Origin: a bacterium
GTDB taxonomy: Bacteria > UBA9089 > CG2-30-40-21
DNA: 26,883 nt
Reading direction: 5' to 3'
Assembly: GCA_018814245.1 (NCBI GenBank)
Contig: JAHIZN010000009.1
Location: 1 to 26,883 of the forward strand
The notes under the pieces were generated by a model. The model was given only the letters and a program-made list of their open reading frames with translations, was not told where the DNA came from and did not search any database. The position numbers and the translations under genes were made by a program. Shown one piece after another: positions 9,563 to 17,495 of the stretch (the stretch's first letter is position 1; every line of letters begins with the position of its first letter).

Positions 9563-9576
9563 AAGGAGGCTGAAAA

Positions 9577-10881
9577 ATGGATACCCATACAAATGACGAA
9601 ACTGCTATGTGGCAATCCCCTGTCAAAAAGAATGAAGAATATATAGGCGGCTACGAAATTCTGGAAAAGATTGGCGAAGGCGGGATGGCTACTGTTTACA
9701 AGGCAAGGCATAAAGGGTTAGATATTATTCGTGCAGTAAAGGTTTTGTCTCCGGATAGGGCAAGGGATGAGGAATTTCTAAAACGATTTGAAAGAGAGGC
9801 AAAGATTGTTGCTCAACTCCAACATCCTAATATCATTGCTGTCTACGATGTGGGTATGGATAAGGGGGCATATTATATTGAGATGGAATATGTGGATGGG
9901 GTTACCCTGAAAGAGTTGATCAAAAATGAAAAACTACCTGTTTCGATTGGTCTTTTGATTGTTGCAGAGGTATGTCAGGCGTTGGAACATGCCCATAAGA
10001 GGCAATTCAGCTATCGTGGAGAAGAACATCATTCTGTTGTCCATCGGGATATAAAGCCATCTAATATTATGATCTCCAGAGATGGAAGGGTGAAGCTGAC
10101 AGATTTTGGTATTGCCCGAGCAGTTGATGTTGCTGATATGACTAAAACTGCTACTATTGTCGGAACTGCACCGTATATGTCCAGGGAGCAGATTGATGGT
10201 GAGCCAATAGACCATAAAACAGATATTTATTCACTCGGTGTGGTTCTTTATGAGATTCTTACTGGCGGGAAACCCTTTGGAGAAGAGCCTGTATCAAAGG
10301 TCATGAAGAATATTTCTATAGGACAATACTCGTCTCCACATAAGATTGATCCAACTATATCCAAAGAGGTGGAACGAATCATTACCAGGGCAATGGCATT
10401 AAACCCAAAGGATAGATATAATGATGCCTTAGAGATGTATCAGGCTATTCACAACTATTTGTCTTCATTATACAAAGAAAAAATTGAAACAACCCGGGAG
10501 ATTCAAAAATACCTGCAAGATAGTGATAACTATTCCACTCCAGTAGTAAAAAAGTCTTCTTTGAGCATGGCTAAACTTATCATAACCATAGGCGGAAGTA
10601 TAGCAACTGTGGGTTTATCCTTATATCTTGGCTATCTGGTATATGGATTGGTTGTTCCTGAACATACAGTGGTTATCACCTCTGATGTGTTCGGGATAAA
10701 AGCAACGATGGATAACAAGACATACCAGACACACGATTCATGTCTGGAGATTAATCATGTATCTCAGGGCAAACATCTGATAGAGGTTCAACCAATCAAT
10801 GGCTACAATGCCCCTGTCAGGAAAGAGATAGAGGTTACAAAACCATTTGAACAGATAGAGGTAAAATTTTTGTCAGAGTAG
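9577..10881 (+). CDS. ppkA: Membrane Ser/Thr protein kinase, PpkA-like, with PEGA-like C-terminal domain
   Basis: This is a Hanks-type kinase that probably phosphorylates a T6SS regulator (Fha in known systems). The kinase domain spans residues ~26-290. It has the Gly loop GEGGMATV starting at G33, ATP-binding Lys55 (AVK), catalytic HRDIKPSN with Asp158, DFG at 176-178 and an activation segment with VGTAPYMSREQ. All key residues are present, so it should be active. One transmembrane helix (about 331-355) separates it from a ~70-residue periplasmic domain that resembles PEGA (TVVITSDVFGIKATMD ... GKHLIEVQ). AAGGAGG at 9563-9569 gives a clear start. The PP2C phosphatase gene follows 80 bp later. 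The PpkA assignment rests on the T6SS context; the domain after the membrane helix differs from the vWA domain of Pseudomonas PpkA. Confidence 0.88.
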   Translation: MDTHTNDETAMWQSPVKKNEEYIGGYEILEKIGEGGMATVYKARHKGLDIIRAVKVLSPDRARDEEFLKRFEREAKIVAQLQHPNIIAVYDVGMDKGAYYIEMEYVDGVTLKELIKNEKLPVSIGLLIVAEVCQALEHAHKRQFSYRGEEHHSVVHRDIKPSNIMISRDGRVKLTDFGIARAVDVADMTKTATIVGTAPYMSREQIDGEPIDHKTDIYSLGVVLYEILTGGKPFGEEPVSKVMKNISIGQYSSPHKIDPTISKEVERIITRAMALNPKDRYNDALEMYQAIHNYLSSLYKEKIETTREIQKYLQDSDNYSTPVVKKSSLSMAKLIITIGGSIATVGLSLYLGYLVYGLVVPEHTVVITSDVFGIKATMDNKTYQTHDSCLEINHVSQGKHLIEVQPINGYNAPVRKEIEVTKPFEQIEVKFLSE

Positions 10882-10961
10882 AGACAGATGGCAGGCACGG
10901 GGGTCTGCCCCTACGGCATTGGATGTCTCCTGCTGGCAGGTGGTAGAAGGGGAGGAAGTCC

Positions 10962-11741
10962 TTGCAATTGATGGTAAGCGGTAAAAGCATTAAGGGTATA
11001 GCAAGGGGGTGTAATCAGGATTATTTTGGATTATTTCCAAATGATGGTATGTCAGAGGACAATATCTATGTTCTGGCAGATGGTATGGGCGGGGCTGTTG
11101 GTGGAGAATTAGCCAGCAGGAGTGTGGTAGAAACCATAATTGAGTGTTTTCCCTCTGTGCTTGAGGAACTGAAACTTCCTGTTAAGGCTATGGAATACAG
11201 CATCTTAAAGGCAAATTTATCTTTAAGAAAACATATGATCAATAATCCTGATTTAAGAGGAATGGGAACAACGGTAGTAGTGTTACACTTTGACCAGAAA
11301 AAAGCCTATGTTGCCCATGTCGGGGATAGTTGCTGCTATCGTATCCATGCCAAAAGAATAGAGAAGATTACTACTGACCATTCCTTGGTACAAGAGCTTT
11401 ATCAAAAGGGACATCTGACACTAAAACAAATGCAGACTCATCCCAAAAGGAATATTATTACCAGGGCATTGGGTGTAGAAGATACTGTTGAGATTGATAT
11501 TAATATGAGATTAATAGAGAAAGATGATGTGTTTTTACTTTGTTCAGATGGGTTAAATAGTGTGGTTGCAGAGGAAGATATGGCTGAGATTGTGGTTCGA
11601 AATATTGAGGATATGGAAGTGATGTGTGGTAAATTAATTGATACGGCTATAGCAAATAATGGCACAGATGATATAAGCGTTGTGGCTATTCGGGTAGTAG
11701 GGGTGAAAAGGAAGGGGATGTGGAGAATGTTTGGTGGTTAG
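10962..11741 (+). CDS. pppA: PP2C-family protein phosphatase, PppA-like
   Basis: This metal-dependent Ser/Thr phosphatase is expected to reverse the phosphorylation made by the adjacent kinase and so switch the T6SS off. PP2C motifs appear in order: NQDYFG with the first metal-binding Asp, VLADGMGG, GMGTTVVV, HVGDSCCYRI, DHSLVQ, RALG, LLCSDGL and GTDDISVV. Length 259 aa is typical of stand-alone bacterial PP2C enzymes. The start is uncertain: GGAGG at 10951-10955 lies 6 nt before TTG at 10962, while the ATG at 10971 is 15 nt from it. I keep the TTG on spacing. The short upstream spacer contains a degenerate copy of the GGCAGGC-type hairpin. Confidence 0.9.
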   Translation: MQLMVSGKSIKGIARGCNQDYFGLFPNDGMSEDNIYVLADGMGGAVGGELASRSVVETIIECFPSVLEELKLPVKAMEYSILKANLSLRKHMINNPDLRGMGTTVVVLHFDQKKAYVAHVGDSCCYRIHAKRIEKITTDHSLVQELYQKGHLTLKQMQTHPKRNIITRALGVEDTVEIDINMRLIEKDDVFLLCSDGLNSVVAEEDMAEIVVRNIEDMEVMCGKLIDTAIANNGTDDISVVAIRVVGVKRKGMWRMFGG

Positions 11742-11807
11742 AAATTAAGGAATGGCGTAACTGCTCAATAACCTGTGGATTTTGCAAGCTGCGAAGATTG
11801 CCAAGAT

Positions 11808-11837
11808 GTAGAGACAGGTCTTTAGACCTGTCTCTAC
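11808..11837. repeat. Perfect 13-bp hairpin downstream of pppA
   Basis: GTAGAGACAGGTC (11808-11820), loop TTTA, then GACCTGTCTCTAC (11825-11837), followed by TTTC. It could act as a weak terminator or be only the core of a repeat; the T tract is too short to decide. Confidence 0.8.
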
Positions 11838-11902
11838 TTTCACAATTGCGAGCGAAAAAGAGGTAGCACCTCTGGCAGGGAAAGAATCACAAAGGGTGTA
11901 AA

Positions 11903-12027
11903 TAAGCGTTTAGCTGTCAGCTATCAGCTATCAGCTAACACACACAGACACAAATTAAAATTTGCGATTACATTTAGCCTGTTTTCTGCTCTTAACTGAC
12001 TGCTGACAACTGATAGCTGAATGCTTA
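11903..12027. repeat. Nested element with TAAGCGTTTAGC / GCTGAATGCTTA ends
   Basis: The ends are related to those of the element at 6152-6472. AGCTATC direct repeats follow the left end. It interrupts the arm pair of the surrounding element directly after GTGTAAA. Confidence 0.7.
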
Positions 12028-12190
12028 TGATATTTACACCCTTTGTGGTTCTTTCTCTGTATCTGTATTCTTGCTGGCTGAATAGTTACTGTTGCTTTCA
12101 ACCTCTTGCGAATTGCCACAGGATATTGAGCAGTTACAAAATGGCAGACTTTTCCCTGAATTTTTCAATTATACGAGGAGGAGATCGTAG

Positions 12191-12922
12191 ATGTTCATAA
12201 AAAAACTTGCGTTAATTTCGTTAGTTATTGTTTGTTGTGTTCAGATGATAGGGTGTGTTGGTATTGATCAGTTTACAGGAGGGAATGTACTTTCAGGCAA
12301 GGTAGTAGATACTATTACAGGCGATGGGATAGGAGATGTAAACATCAAGGTAGTAAGCGAAGAAAAAGGAGAAGCTGTCTGTTTTGTAAAAACCCAATCA
12401 CAGGGTATGTTTGAGGTTGCCAACTTAAAAAAACAGAAATATCGTTTTATTTGCAAAAAAGAAGGGATAGTTCCAGAAAGGATAAAGGTTGTTGACTTAA
12501 CAAAACCAGAAAAAGATACTGACTTAACTATTACGGCTACTGTTGGCGGTCTTTTGAAGGGAAGGATGGTTGAGAAATCTGAGGAATTGGATAGCTCAGG
12601 CAAGCAACTCCTTAAGCCGGTTTCTTCTGTCAAGGTCAAGCTCCTTACAGAAAATAATACCAAGCTTAAAGAAGAGTATTCAGCCCCTACCGGGGAATTT
12701 ACTTTCTCCTATATTGAGTTGAATACATGTAAATTGAGGATTGAGCATGGGGTATACTTCTGGTTGGAAACACAACCCATAGCCATAGAAAAGGGTAAGG
12801 AAACAGCTATGGAGGATATTGTTTTGGAAAGGATTCCTGAGATAATGGCAGGGGCCACCCAGGAGGAGTATCAAATTATTCGCATCAGAACAGTAGAGCC
12901 TTCGCATCCAGATACACAATAA
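12191..12922 (+). CDS. Putative lipoprotein with two carboxypeptidase-regulatory-like beta domains
   Basis: A signal peptide with a lipobox-like MIGC ending at Cys22 predicts a lipid-anchored periplasmic or outer-membrane protein. The residue after the Cys is Val, so no inner-membrane retention signal is obvious. Residues ~33-128 have the pattern of a carboxypeptidase regulatory-like (transthyretin-like) domain: LSGKVVDTITGDGI, GMFEVANL and YRFICKKEG. A second similar unit lies at ~118-220 (LLKGRMVEK, GEFTFSYIEL). GAGGAGGA at 12175-12182 supports the start. It follows the T6SS genes and could take the place of TssJ, the lipoprotein that normally binds TssM, but it has no sequence features that identify it as TssJ. 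The function is not known. Confidence 0.75.
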   Translation: MFIKKLALISLVIVCCVQMIGCVGIDQFTGGNVLSGKVVDTITGDGIGDVNIKVVSEEKGEAVCFVKTQSQGMFEVANLKKQKYRFICKKEGIVPERIKVVDLTKPEKDTDLTITATVGGLLKGRMVEKSEELDSSGKQLLKPVSSVKVKLLTENNTKLKEEYSAPTGEFTFSYIELNTCKLRIEHGVYFWLETQPIAIEKGKETAMEDIVLERIPEIMAGATQEEYQIIRIRTVEPSHPDTQ

Positions 12923-13053
12923 GGAAAAACACTCAGTTGGCAGCATAAGCTTCTAAGCTTGTGAACCACAGGCAGGGATGACTGTAAGGAGAATGAAGCT
13001 ATTCACCGGCAATGTAGTGATTCGTGATATTTTGAATTTGTGGGTAAGACAGA

Positions 13054-13075
13054 GGGCAGGCACTGGGGCCTGCCC
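13054..13075. repeat. GGGCAGGC hairpin
   Basis: GGGCAGGC (13054-13061) and GCCTGCCC (13068-13075) form an 8-bp stem, the same type as at 9426-9447. It lies in a 377-bp spacer (12923-13299) whose right part is the element at 13121-13280; no gene is seen in this spacer. Confidence 0.75.
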
Positions 13076-13120
13076 CTACGACAAATGTCATGAACCAGTA
13101 GGTTGTAATTATACAAGGAG

Positions 13121-13280
13121 TAATTGCTCAATATCCTGTGGCAATTCCTTCTTTTCAGATTAACCACAAAGTACACAAAGGATACACAGAGTTCACTAAG
13201 AAAAAAACCTTTGTGTTCTTTGTGTCCTTTGTGGTTATCCGTCTTTTCTTTCGCACATGTCACAGGTTATTGAGCAGTTA
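13121..13280. repeat. MITE-like element with TAATTGCTCAAT ends and an inner ACAAAG palindrome
   Basis: The ends are TAATTGCTCAAT (13121-13132) and ATTGAGCAGTTA (13269-13280). An inner pair, AACCACAAAGTACACAAAGG (from 13162) and CCTTTGTGTCCTTTGTGGTT-like sequence up to 13237, forms a long imperfect stem. It ends four bases before the AAGGAGG of the next gene and provides a spurious in-frame upstream ATG at 13138. Confidence 0.75.
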
Positions 13281-13299
13281 CTACAAGGAGGTTGCAGAA

Positions 13300-15879
13300 A
13301 TGTCTAATCAAAAAATATTGTCTATATTCATCCCCATGATCATAATTCTGGGAGCAATTATTGGGGTATTGTTATTTCTTACACTGAAATCCCCATCATT
13401 AACCATCTCTGAACCACAGGAAGGGCTTATAACTCAGGCTGAAAACAATAAGATTAGTGTCTCTGGAGCCTCTGATAAGGACAATCTTGTCAGGATAGAT
13501 GTTATTATTGGCAGCAAAAAGGTCAATACCATCATTACTACCGTAGATGCCCGGCAGAGATTCAGCAAGTTGGTACCATTAATAAATCAGGAGCTTTTTC
13601 TATCTACAGGGTGTGAGGATATTCATGAAGGCTCATATACTATCAGGGTTCAGGTTAAAAATTCGGTTGGTAAGGTAAAAACTGATGAGAGACATATAGT
13701 TATAGATAAGACACCACCTGCCTTGATGATAGTCTATCCCCCATCTACAGAATTTAAGACAGATAAAGAAAGAATAGAGTTTGTAGGAACAACTGAGGAA
13801 GGGGTAGGATTAACAGCCATGATTAATGATAAGGCTCAAGCTATTACCGTGGGCAATGATGGCAGCTTTTCTTTCCCCACTACCCTTTCTCTGGGGACAA
13901 ATACGATAAGTATGGAGTCAACAGACAGGGCAAAAAATACCAATGAGATAAGGCTGCAGGTTTTTTTAACTGAAAAGACTGAGGAAGAAAAGCAGCTTGT
14001 CAAGCGAGATCTGGAGACTGTTCAGGGCTGTCTTGATTCTGTCAGGGCTAAAGGGTGCTTTGTCCATAGTGATGCAGATGAAGGGCTGTCAGATGCAAGG
14101 GATTTGTTTAATCAAGATAAGTATGAGGCTGTGAAACAGGGGATTGAGGAAATTAAGCAGATAATTGGAACTGCAGAAAAAAAATATAATGCTATCTCTG
14201 CCAGAATAAGAATCATGGAACAAGAGGCAAAAAAACATGTTAAGGATTCGAGGGCATATCAGGGAATAATAGCTATATTATCAGGGGCATCCTCTGACCT
14301 TGGACAAGGAAAATATTCTTTAGCTGAAAAGGGACTGGCCAATGCCCAACGACTGATTCAAAAATCCTCTACTGTCCCAATTGTAATAGACACAAAACCC
14401 CCTGAATTGAAAGTATCACCCCTGCCTGCAGCAACTAATAAGGATGCTGTGGTTATAGAAGGTGTTGTTTCTGATAACAAAAAGGTAGCGTCTCTTAAGG
14501 TAGGAAATAAAGAAATACCTTTTTTACCCAACGGTAAATTTTCTGCCCGGGTTAATCTTCAGGAGGGCGTAAATGAGATAGTAATTGCAGCCCTGGACGC
14601 AAGCGGCAATCAGTCTGAACAACAGGTAAAGATTGTAAAAGACGCTAATCCGCCAGTAATTAAAATTACCTCCCCTGAACCAAAGGATAGGGTGACAAAT
14701 CAGGATACTGTTCCCATTTCCGGCAGGGTAGAGGATGCCGTGTCAGGAATAGCCTTTGTTGAGGTAAATGGAAATAAGATAAACTTCAGCAATGATGGCT
14801 ACTTCGGAACAACTATTTCTCACTTTAAGCCAGGAAAGAATATCATCAGGATAATTGCAGGGGATAAGACAAATAATATTACTAAGGAGGAATTTGAGAT
14901 AATAGTAGATAATACCCCGCCGCAGGCAAAAATATCTACCCCTGATAATAACATTGATACCGAAAAAGATAGCGTAGAGATTATTGGGGAGGTAACAGAT
15001 GATGGTGTTATCAAGGATGTTGAATTATTGGTTGACAAAAAGTCTATTAAAATAAAATTAGATGCTGATGGCAGGTTCAAGCAAGAGATCGAGCTCTGTG
15101 ATATGAAAAAGTATATCATTGCCATTACGGCTGTAGATTCCATGGGGAATAAATCTATTCCTGATGTGGTAAGTGTTACCAGGGTACCACTCGCACCGCC
15201 AAAGCCTCCACCAGCACTGCCAGAGCCTACACCTACACCCACAGTGGTTAAGCCCGCATCCCCTGTAGTTGAACCTGTACCGCCAGTGATTAAGCCTACA
15301 CCTATAGTGGTTGAACCCGTACCGACAGTGATTAAGCCTACACCACCACCGACTGTTGAGCCAAAGACTATTTCCGAAAAATGGAACAGGGTATTGGAGG
15401 ATATTTACAATAATGGAAGGTATGACCAGGCATTGGATATGTTAAAGGGATTAGAAAAGGAAGGGCGTAATGCCTTTATCTTCTTTTACAAGGGATTGGC
15501 ACATTATAAAAAGGCAAAAAGATTTGATAGCCCTGTAGATGCTGAGCTTGCTATCAAGGAGTACAACTTGTCCATCAAAAATCTACAGGAGGCATTTTCG
15601 CGTCGGGCAGAGTTCAGCCGGATACAGCCACCGCCAAAGGTTTCCTTTAATTCACCATTGAGGAATATCCATGACATCAGGTTCTATTTAGCCATGTCGT
15701 ATTATTATGGCTATGTCTGGTACGAACAACAACCTGATTTATCAGAAAATATTCGAGCAAAATGGAAAAACGATGCAAATGATGCCTTTAATGAGTATTT
15801 CTCACGATTCAGGGATGGGAGTGATCCTAAAGCATCATGGGACTTAGCCAAAAGAGTATATGACCAGGTGAATAAGTAG
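13300..15879 (+). CDS. Inner-membrane-anchored periplasmic protein with Ig-like repeats, Pro-rich linker and helical C-terminus
   Basis: The gene encodes 859 aa. One N-terminal membrane helix (about 6-28) has no cleavage site, so the rest should project into the periplasm. Two bacterial Ig-like domains follow (~31-225), then a charged helical or coiled-coil segment (~228-357), then three more Ig-like domains (~368-627) marked by recurring VxIxGxVxD and VDxTPP-type joints. A Pro-rich stretch (~630-687) contains 14-residue repeats based on VEPVPxVIKPTP. The last ~170 residues are helical and resemble TPR. AAGGAGG at 13285-13291 fixes the start at 13300; the upstream ATG at 13138 lies in a repeat. 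The anchor, stiff rod, Pro-rich reach and helical tip recall TolA/TonB-type envelope-spanning proteins, but that is inference. I do not recognise a named family for the full protein. Confidence 0.8.
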   Translation: MSNQKILSIFIPMIIILGAIIGVLLFLTLKSPSLTISEPQEGLITQAENNKISVSGASDKDNLVRIDVIIGSKKVNTIITTVDARQRFSKLVPLINQELFLSTGCEDIHEGSYTIRVQVKNSVGKVKTDERHIVIDKTPPALMIVYPPSTEFKTDKERIEFVGTTEEGVGLTAMINDKAQAITVGNDGSFSFPTTLSLGTNTISMESTDRAKNTNEIRLQVFLTEKTEEEKQLVKRDLETVQGCLDSVRAKGCFVHSDADEGLSDARDLFNQDKYEAVKQGIEEIKQIIGTAEKKYNAISARIRIMEQEAKKHVKDSRAYQGIIAILSGASSDLGQGKYSLAEKGLANAQRLIQKSSTVPIVIDTKPPELKVSPLPAATNKDAVVIEGVVSDNKKVASLKVGNKEIPFLPNGKFSARVNLQEGVNEIVIAALDASGNQSEQQVKIVKDANPPVIKITSPEPKDRVTNQDTVPISGRVEDAVSGIAFVEVNGNKINFSNDGYFGTTISHFKPGKNIIRIIAGDKTNNITKEEFEIIVDNTPPQAKISTPDNNIDTEKDSVEIIGEVTDDGVIKDVELLVDKKSIKIKLDADGRFKQEIELCDMKKYIIAITAVDSMGNKSIPDVVSVTRVPLAPPKPPPALPEPTPTPTVVKPASPVVEPVPPVIKPTPIVVEPVPTVIKPTPPPTVEPKTISEKWNRVLEDIYNNGRYDQALDMLKGLEKEGRNAFIFFYKGLAHYKKAKRFDSPVDAELAIKEYNLSIKNLQEAFSRRAEFSRIQPPPKVSFNSPLRNIHDIRFYLAMSYYYGYVWYEQQPDLSENIRAKWKNDANDAFNEYFSRFRDGSDPKASWDLAKRVYDQVNK
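15268..15351 (+). repeat. Two tandem 42-bp units in the Pro-rich coding segment
   Basis: Units starting at 15268 and 15310 encode VEPVPPVIKPTPIV and VEPVPTVIKPTPPP. A diverged partial unit precedes them. This is typical of slippage-prone spacer coding sequence. Confidence 0.8.
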
Positions 15880-15918
15880 GGTGCTACTATCCGCCACCTG
15901 ATACCTAATCCTGTGCAG

Positions 15919-16085
15919 TTAAGATTTAATCCGCAGATTACACAGATTATCAGAAAAATGGGGAAGAAAAATCTGAAAGGCATGTACGCCAGCCGGTAGA
16001 GACAGTCCCCCGTGCCTGTCCTCTGTCTCGCATAGTTGTTGAATTTGTTTGCAATTTCTTTTAATTTGCGTAATCTGCGGATATA
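15919..16085. repeat. Dispersed ATCCGCAGATTAC inverted repeat before the TolB-like gene
   Basis: TTAAGATTTAATCCGCAGAT (15919-15938) with the following CAGAAAAATGGGGAA copies the block at 9187-9240 almost exactly. Near 16057-16082, TAATTTGCGTAATCTGCGGA is its inverted partner. The 243-bp spacer holds no gene. Confidence 0.65.
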
Positions 16086-16122
16086 TTCTCTGTTTCTGAC
16101 AGTTCCGAGGAGGAGAAAATAA

Positions 16123-17493
16123 ATGAGACAATGGATAATAATACTAAGCCTGCTGTTGATCTGGTGCTCAAACGCAGCGGCTGAAGAAGGCATACTAAGG
16201 GCTTATTCTGTGGCTGAAATTGCCTTTGGAAAGATAAAAACCCAGGCTATGACTAATATATACAGACACATGCTTCATGATGAAGCATGTGATGATATAT
16301 GTCCGAGTTGGTCAAAAGACAGCAGGTTAATGACTATGGAAAAGATCAGCCGTGAAAGTAATAGCCACTCTCAAGGGATATTTTACCTTGAGTCCCCACC
16401 CTCAGGAAATTGCTTGATGAAACCGATTGCAGAATTTAAGGCAACAGAAAAAGACCCCTTTGCTGAAGAAGAGGTAATGGAATTTGCAGCTGCAGAAAAT
16501 TTTTATGCCGGTGGGATCTCATGGATAAAAGCTGCCAAAAACACATATGAGTTTATCTATACTGAAAAGACAGACCTGTACAAGGGATTGATTGATGAAA
16601 ACAAAGAGATGAAAAAAGAATCCCTTGTTTCACTCAGGAAAATAAGTAAGAGGGATGTACCGATTCCACTTGGCGAAAGGAATATTCCATTCATCTCCAA
16701 TGATAAGCTGTATGTTATGGATAGTAATTTTAAGATAACAGGCTATCCTCAGGTAAAGCTGAACCAGATAAGGAGTGAATCAATTACTAACAATTATGCC
16801 AGTTGTTCCCCTTCAAATCCAGGGATGGTAGTCTTTGTCTCAGGTCTTACTGGGAATGGAGATATATATCTTTTAGATATGAGTCGCGGCAGTGTCCCGG
16901 AAAACTTGAGGTGTCTGGTAAGTACCCCGCAGGTAGAAACTACCCCGCAATGGTCACCTGATGGAAACAGGATTGTCTATGCCTCTTTAGAAAGCGGGAA
17001 TATGGATATTTACCTGCTCAGTGATATAAATTGCCCATCAGTAAAAAAAATACCCCTTACCCCTGACCCCATAGATGAGGTTAATCCTATCTGGTCACCG
17101 AATGGGCAGAGGATTGCTTTTTATACTATTAGAAAGGGAAAGGAGTTGGTTTATGATTTGTGGATCATGGATGCAGATGGGAAAAATAAAAAAAAGATGG
17201 CAGAAAATGTCTTAAGGGGAGAAAGGTATGGACCCATGTGGCTGGCTTCTGAATTTGGGTCCAAATTGATTTACATCTCTGGTTATGGGGATAAGATGTA
17301 TCTTATAGATGCTGATTCCCCTAAGAGATGGCTGATTGAGACAGGAAATAAGGTTATGAGTGATGTTGCCTGTGCCCCATATCAGTCCTTTCATGGCAAT
17401 CATCTCATCATTGCCTATTCAGCTCAATATGAAAAAGAGCATAGAAAACGAATATTTGTTAAGGCAATCAAAAACTTCAGGGAGAAGAGATAA
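16123..17493 (+). CDS. Periplasmic TolB-like beta-propeller (WD40-like PD40 repeats)
   Basis: A cleavable signal peptide (hydrophobic core, likely cut after Ala-Ala-Ala at about 20-21) sends this 456-aa protein to the periplasm. PD40-type blades are visible: CPSWSKDSRLM (~60), a SGLTGNGDIYLLD blade (~235), TPQWSPDGNRIVYAS (~272) and NPIWSPNGQRIAFY (~320), the last followed by LWIMDADGK. The xPxWSPDGxxI motif is the hallmark of TolB and related propellers. GAGGAGGAG at 16107-16115 lies 7 nt before the ATG. The next gene starts 2 nt after its stop, so the two are probably translated together. It is not a clear TolB: no tolQRA-pal cluster is seen, and it sits in the T6SS-associated block. Confidence 0.82.
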   Translation: MRQWIIILSLLLIWCSNAAAEEGILRAYSVAEIAFGKIKTQAMTNIYRHMLHDEACDDICPSWSKDSRLMTMEKISRESNSHSQGIFYLESPPSGNCLMKPIAEFKATEKDPFAEEEVMEFAAAENFYAGGISWIKAAKNTYEFIYTEKTDLYKGLIDENKEMKKESLVSLRKISKRDVPIPLGERNIPFISNDKLYVMDSNFKITGYPQVKLNQIRSESITNNYASCSPSNPGMVVFVSGLTGNGDIYLLDMSRGSVPENLRCLVSTPQVETTPQWSPDGNRIVYASLESGNMDIYLLSDINCPSVKKIPLTPDPIDEVNPIWSPNGQRIAFYTIRKGKELVYDLWIMDADGKNKKKMAENVLRGERYGPMWLASEFGSKLIYISGYGDKMYLIDADSPKRWLIETGNKVMSDVACAPYQSFHGNHLIIAYSAQYEKEHRKRIFVKAIKNFREKR

Positions 17494-17495
17494 CC

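Larger units (their letters stand above)
11758..12136. repeat. Large MITE-like element with a second element nested inside
   Basis: The outer ends are TAACTGCTCAAT (11758-11769) and ATTGAGCAGTTA (12125-12136). Inside, CACAAAGGGTGTAAA (11888-11902) pairs with TTTACACCCTTTGTG near 12033-12047. A further element is inserted between these arms (11903-12027). The 449-bp spacer between pppA and the lipoprotein gene holds no coding region that I can support. Confidence 0.75.

Noticed and set aside
9245..9711. Small open frames on both strands between tssA and ppkA
   Set aside because: They are translations of dispersed repeats (AGTGACPY and AGLKPAAT type peptides) and of the kinase gene's other frames.
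12191..12922. Calling the lipoprotein TssJ
   Set aside because: It is larger than TssJ and shows two regulatory-like beta domains rather than the TssJ pattern; only the lipobox and the neighbourhood fit.
12978..13163. 61-residue open frame after the lipoprotein gene
   Set aside because: It contains the same repeat-coded AGTGACPY peptide, runs into the MITE-like element and lacks a convincing ribosome site.
13138..13299. 54-residue N-terminal extension of the Ig-like protein
   Set aside because: It is translated from the repeat element at 13121-13280; the ATG at 13300 has an ideal AAGGAGG and begins with a normal membrane anchor.
14820..15242. 140-residue antisense open frame in the Ig-like gene
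   Set aside because: It mirrors the Thr/Pro-rich sense coding sequence and has no family signature.
16123..17493. Calling the propeller gene tolB
   Set aside because: PD40 blades are present, but there is no tolQRA-pal context and the N-terminal TolB domain is not evident.
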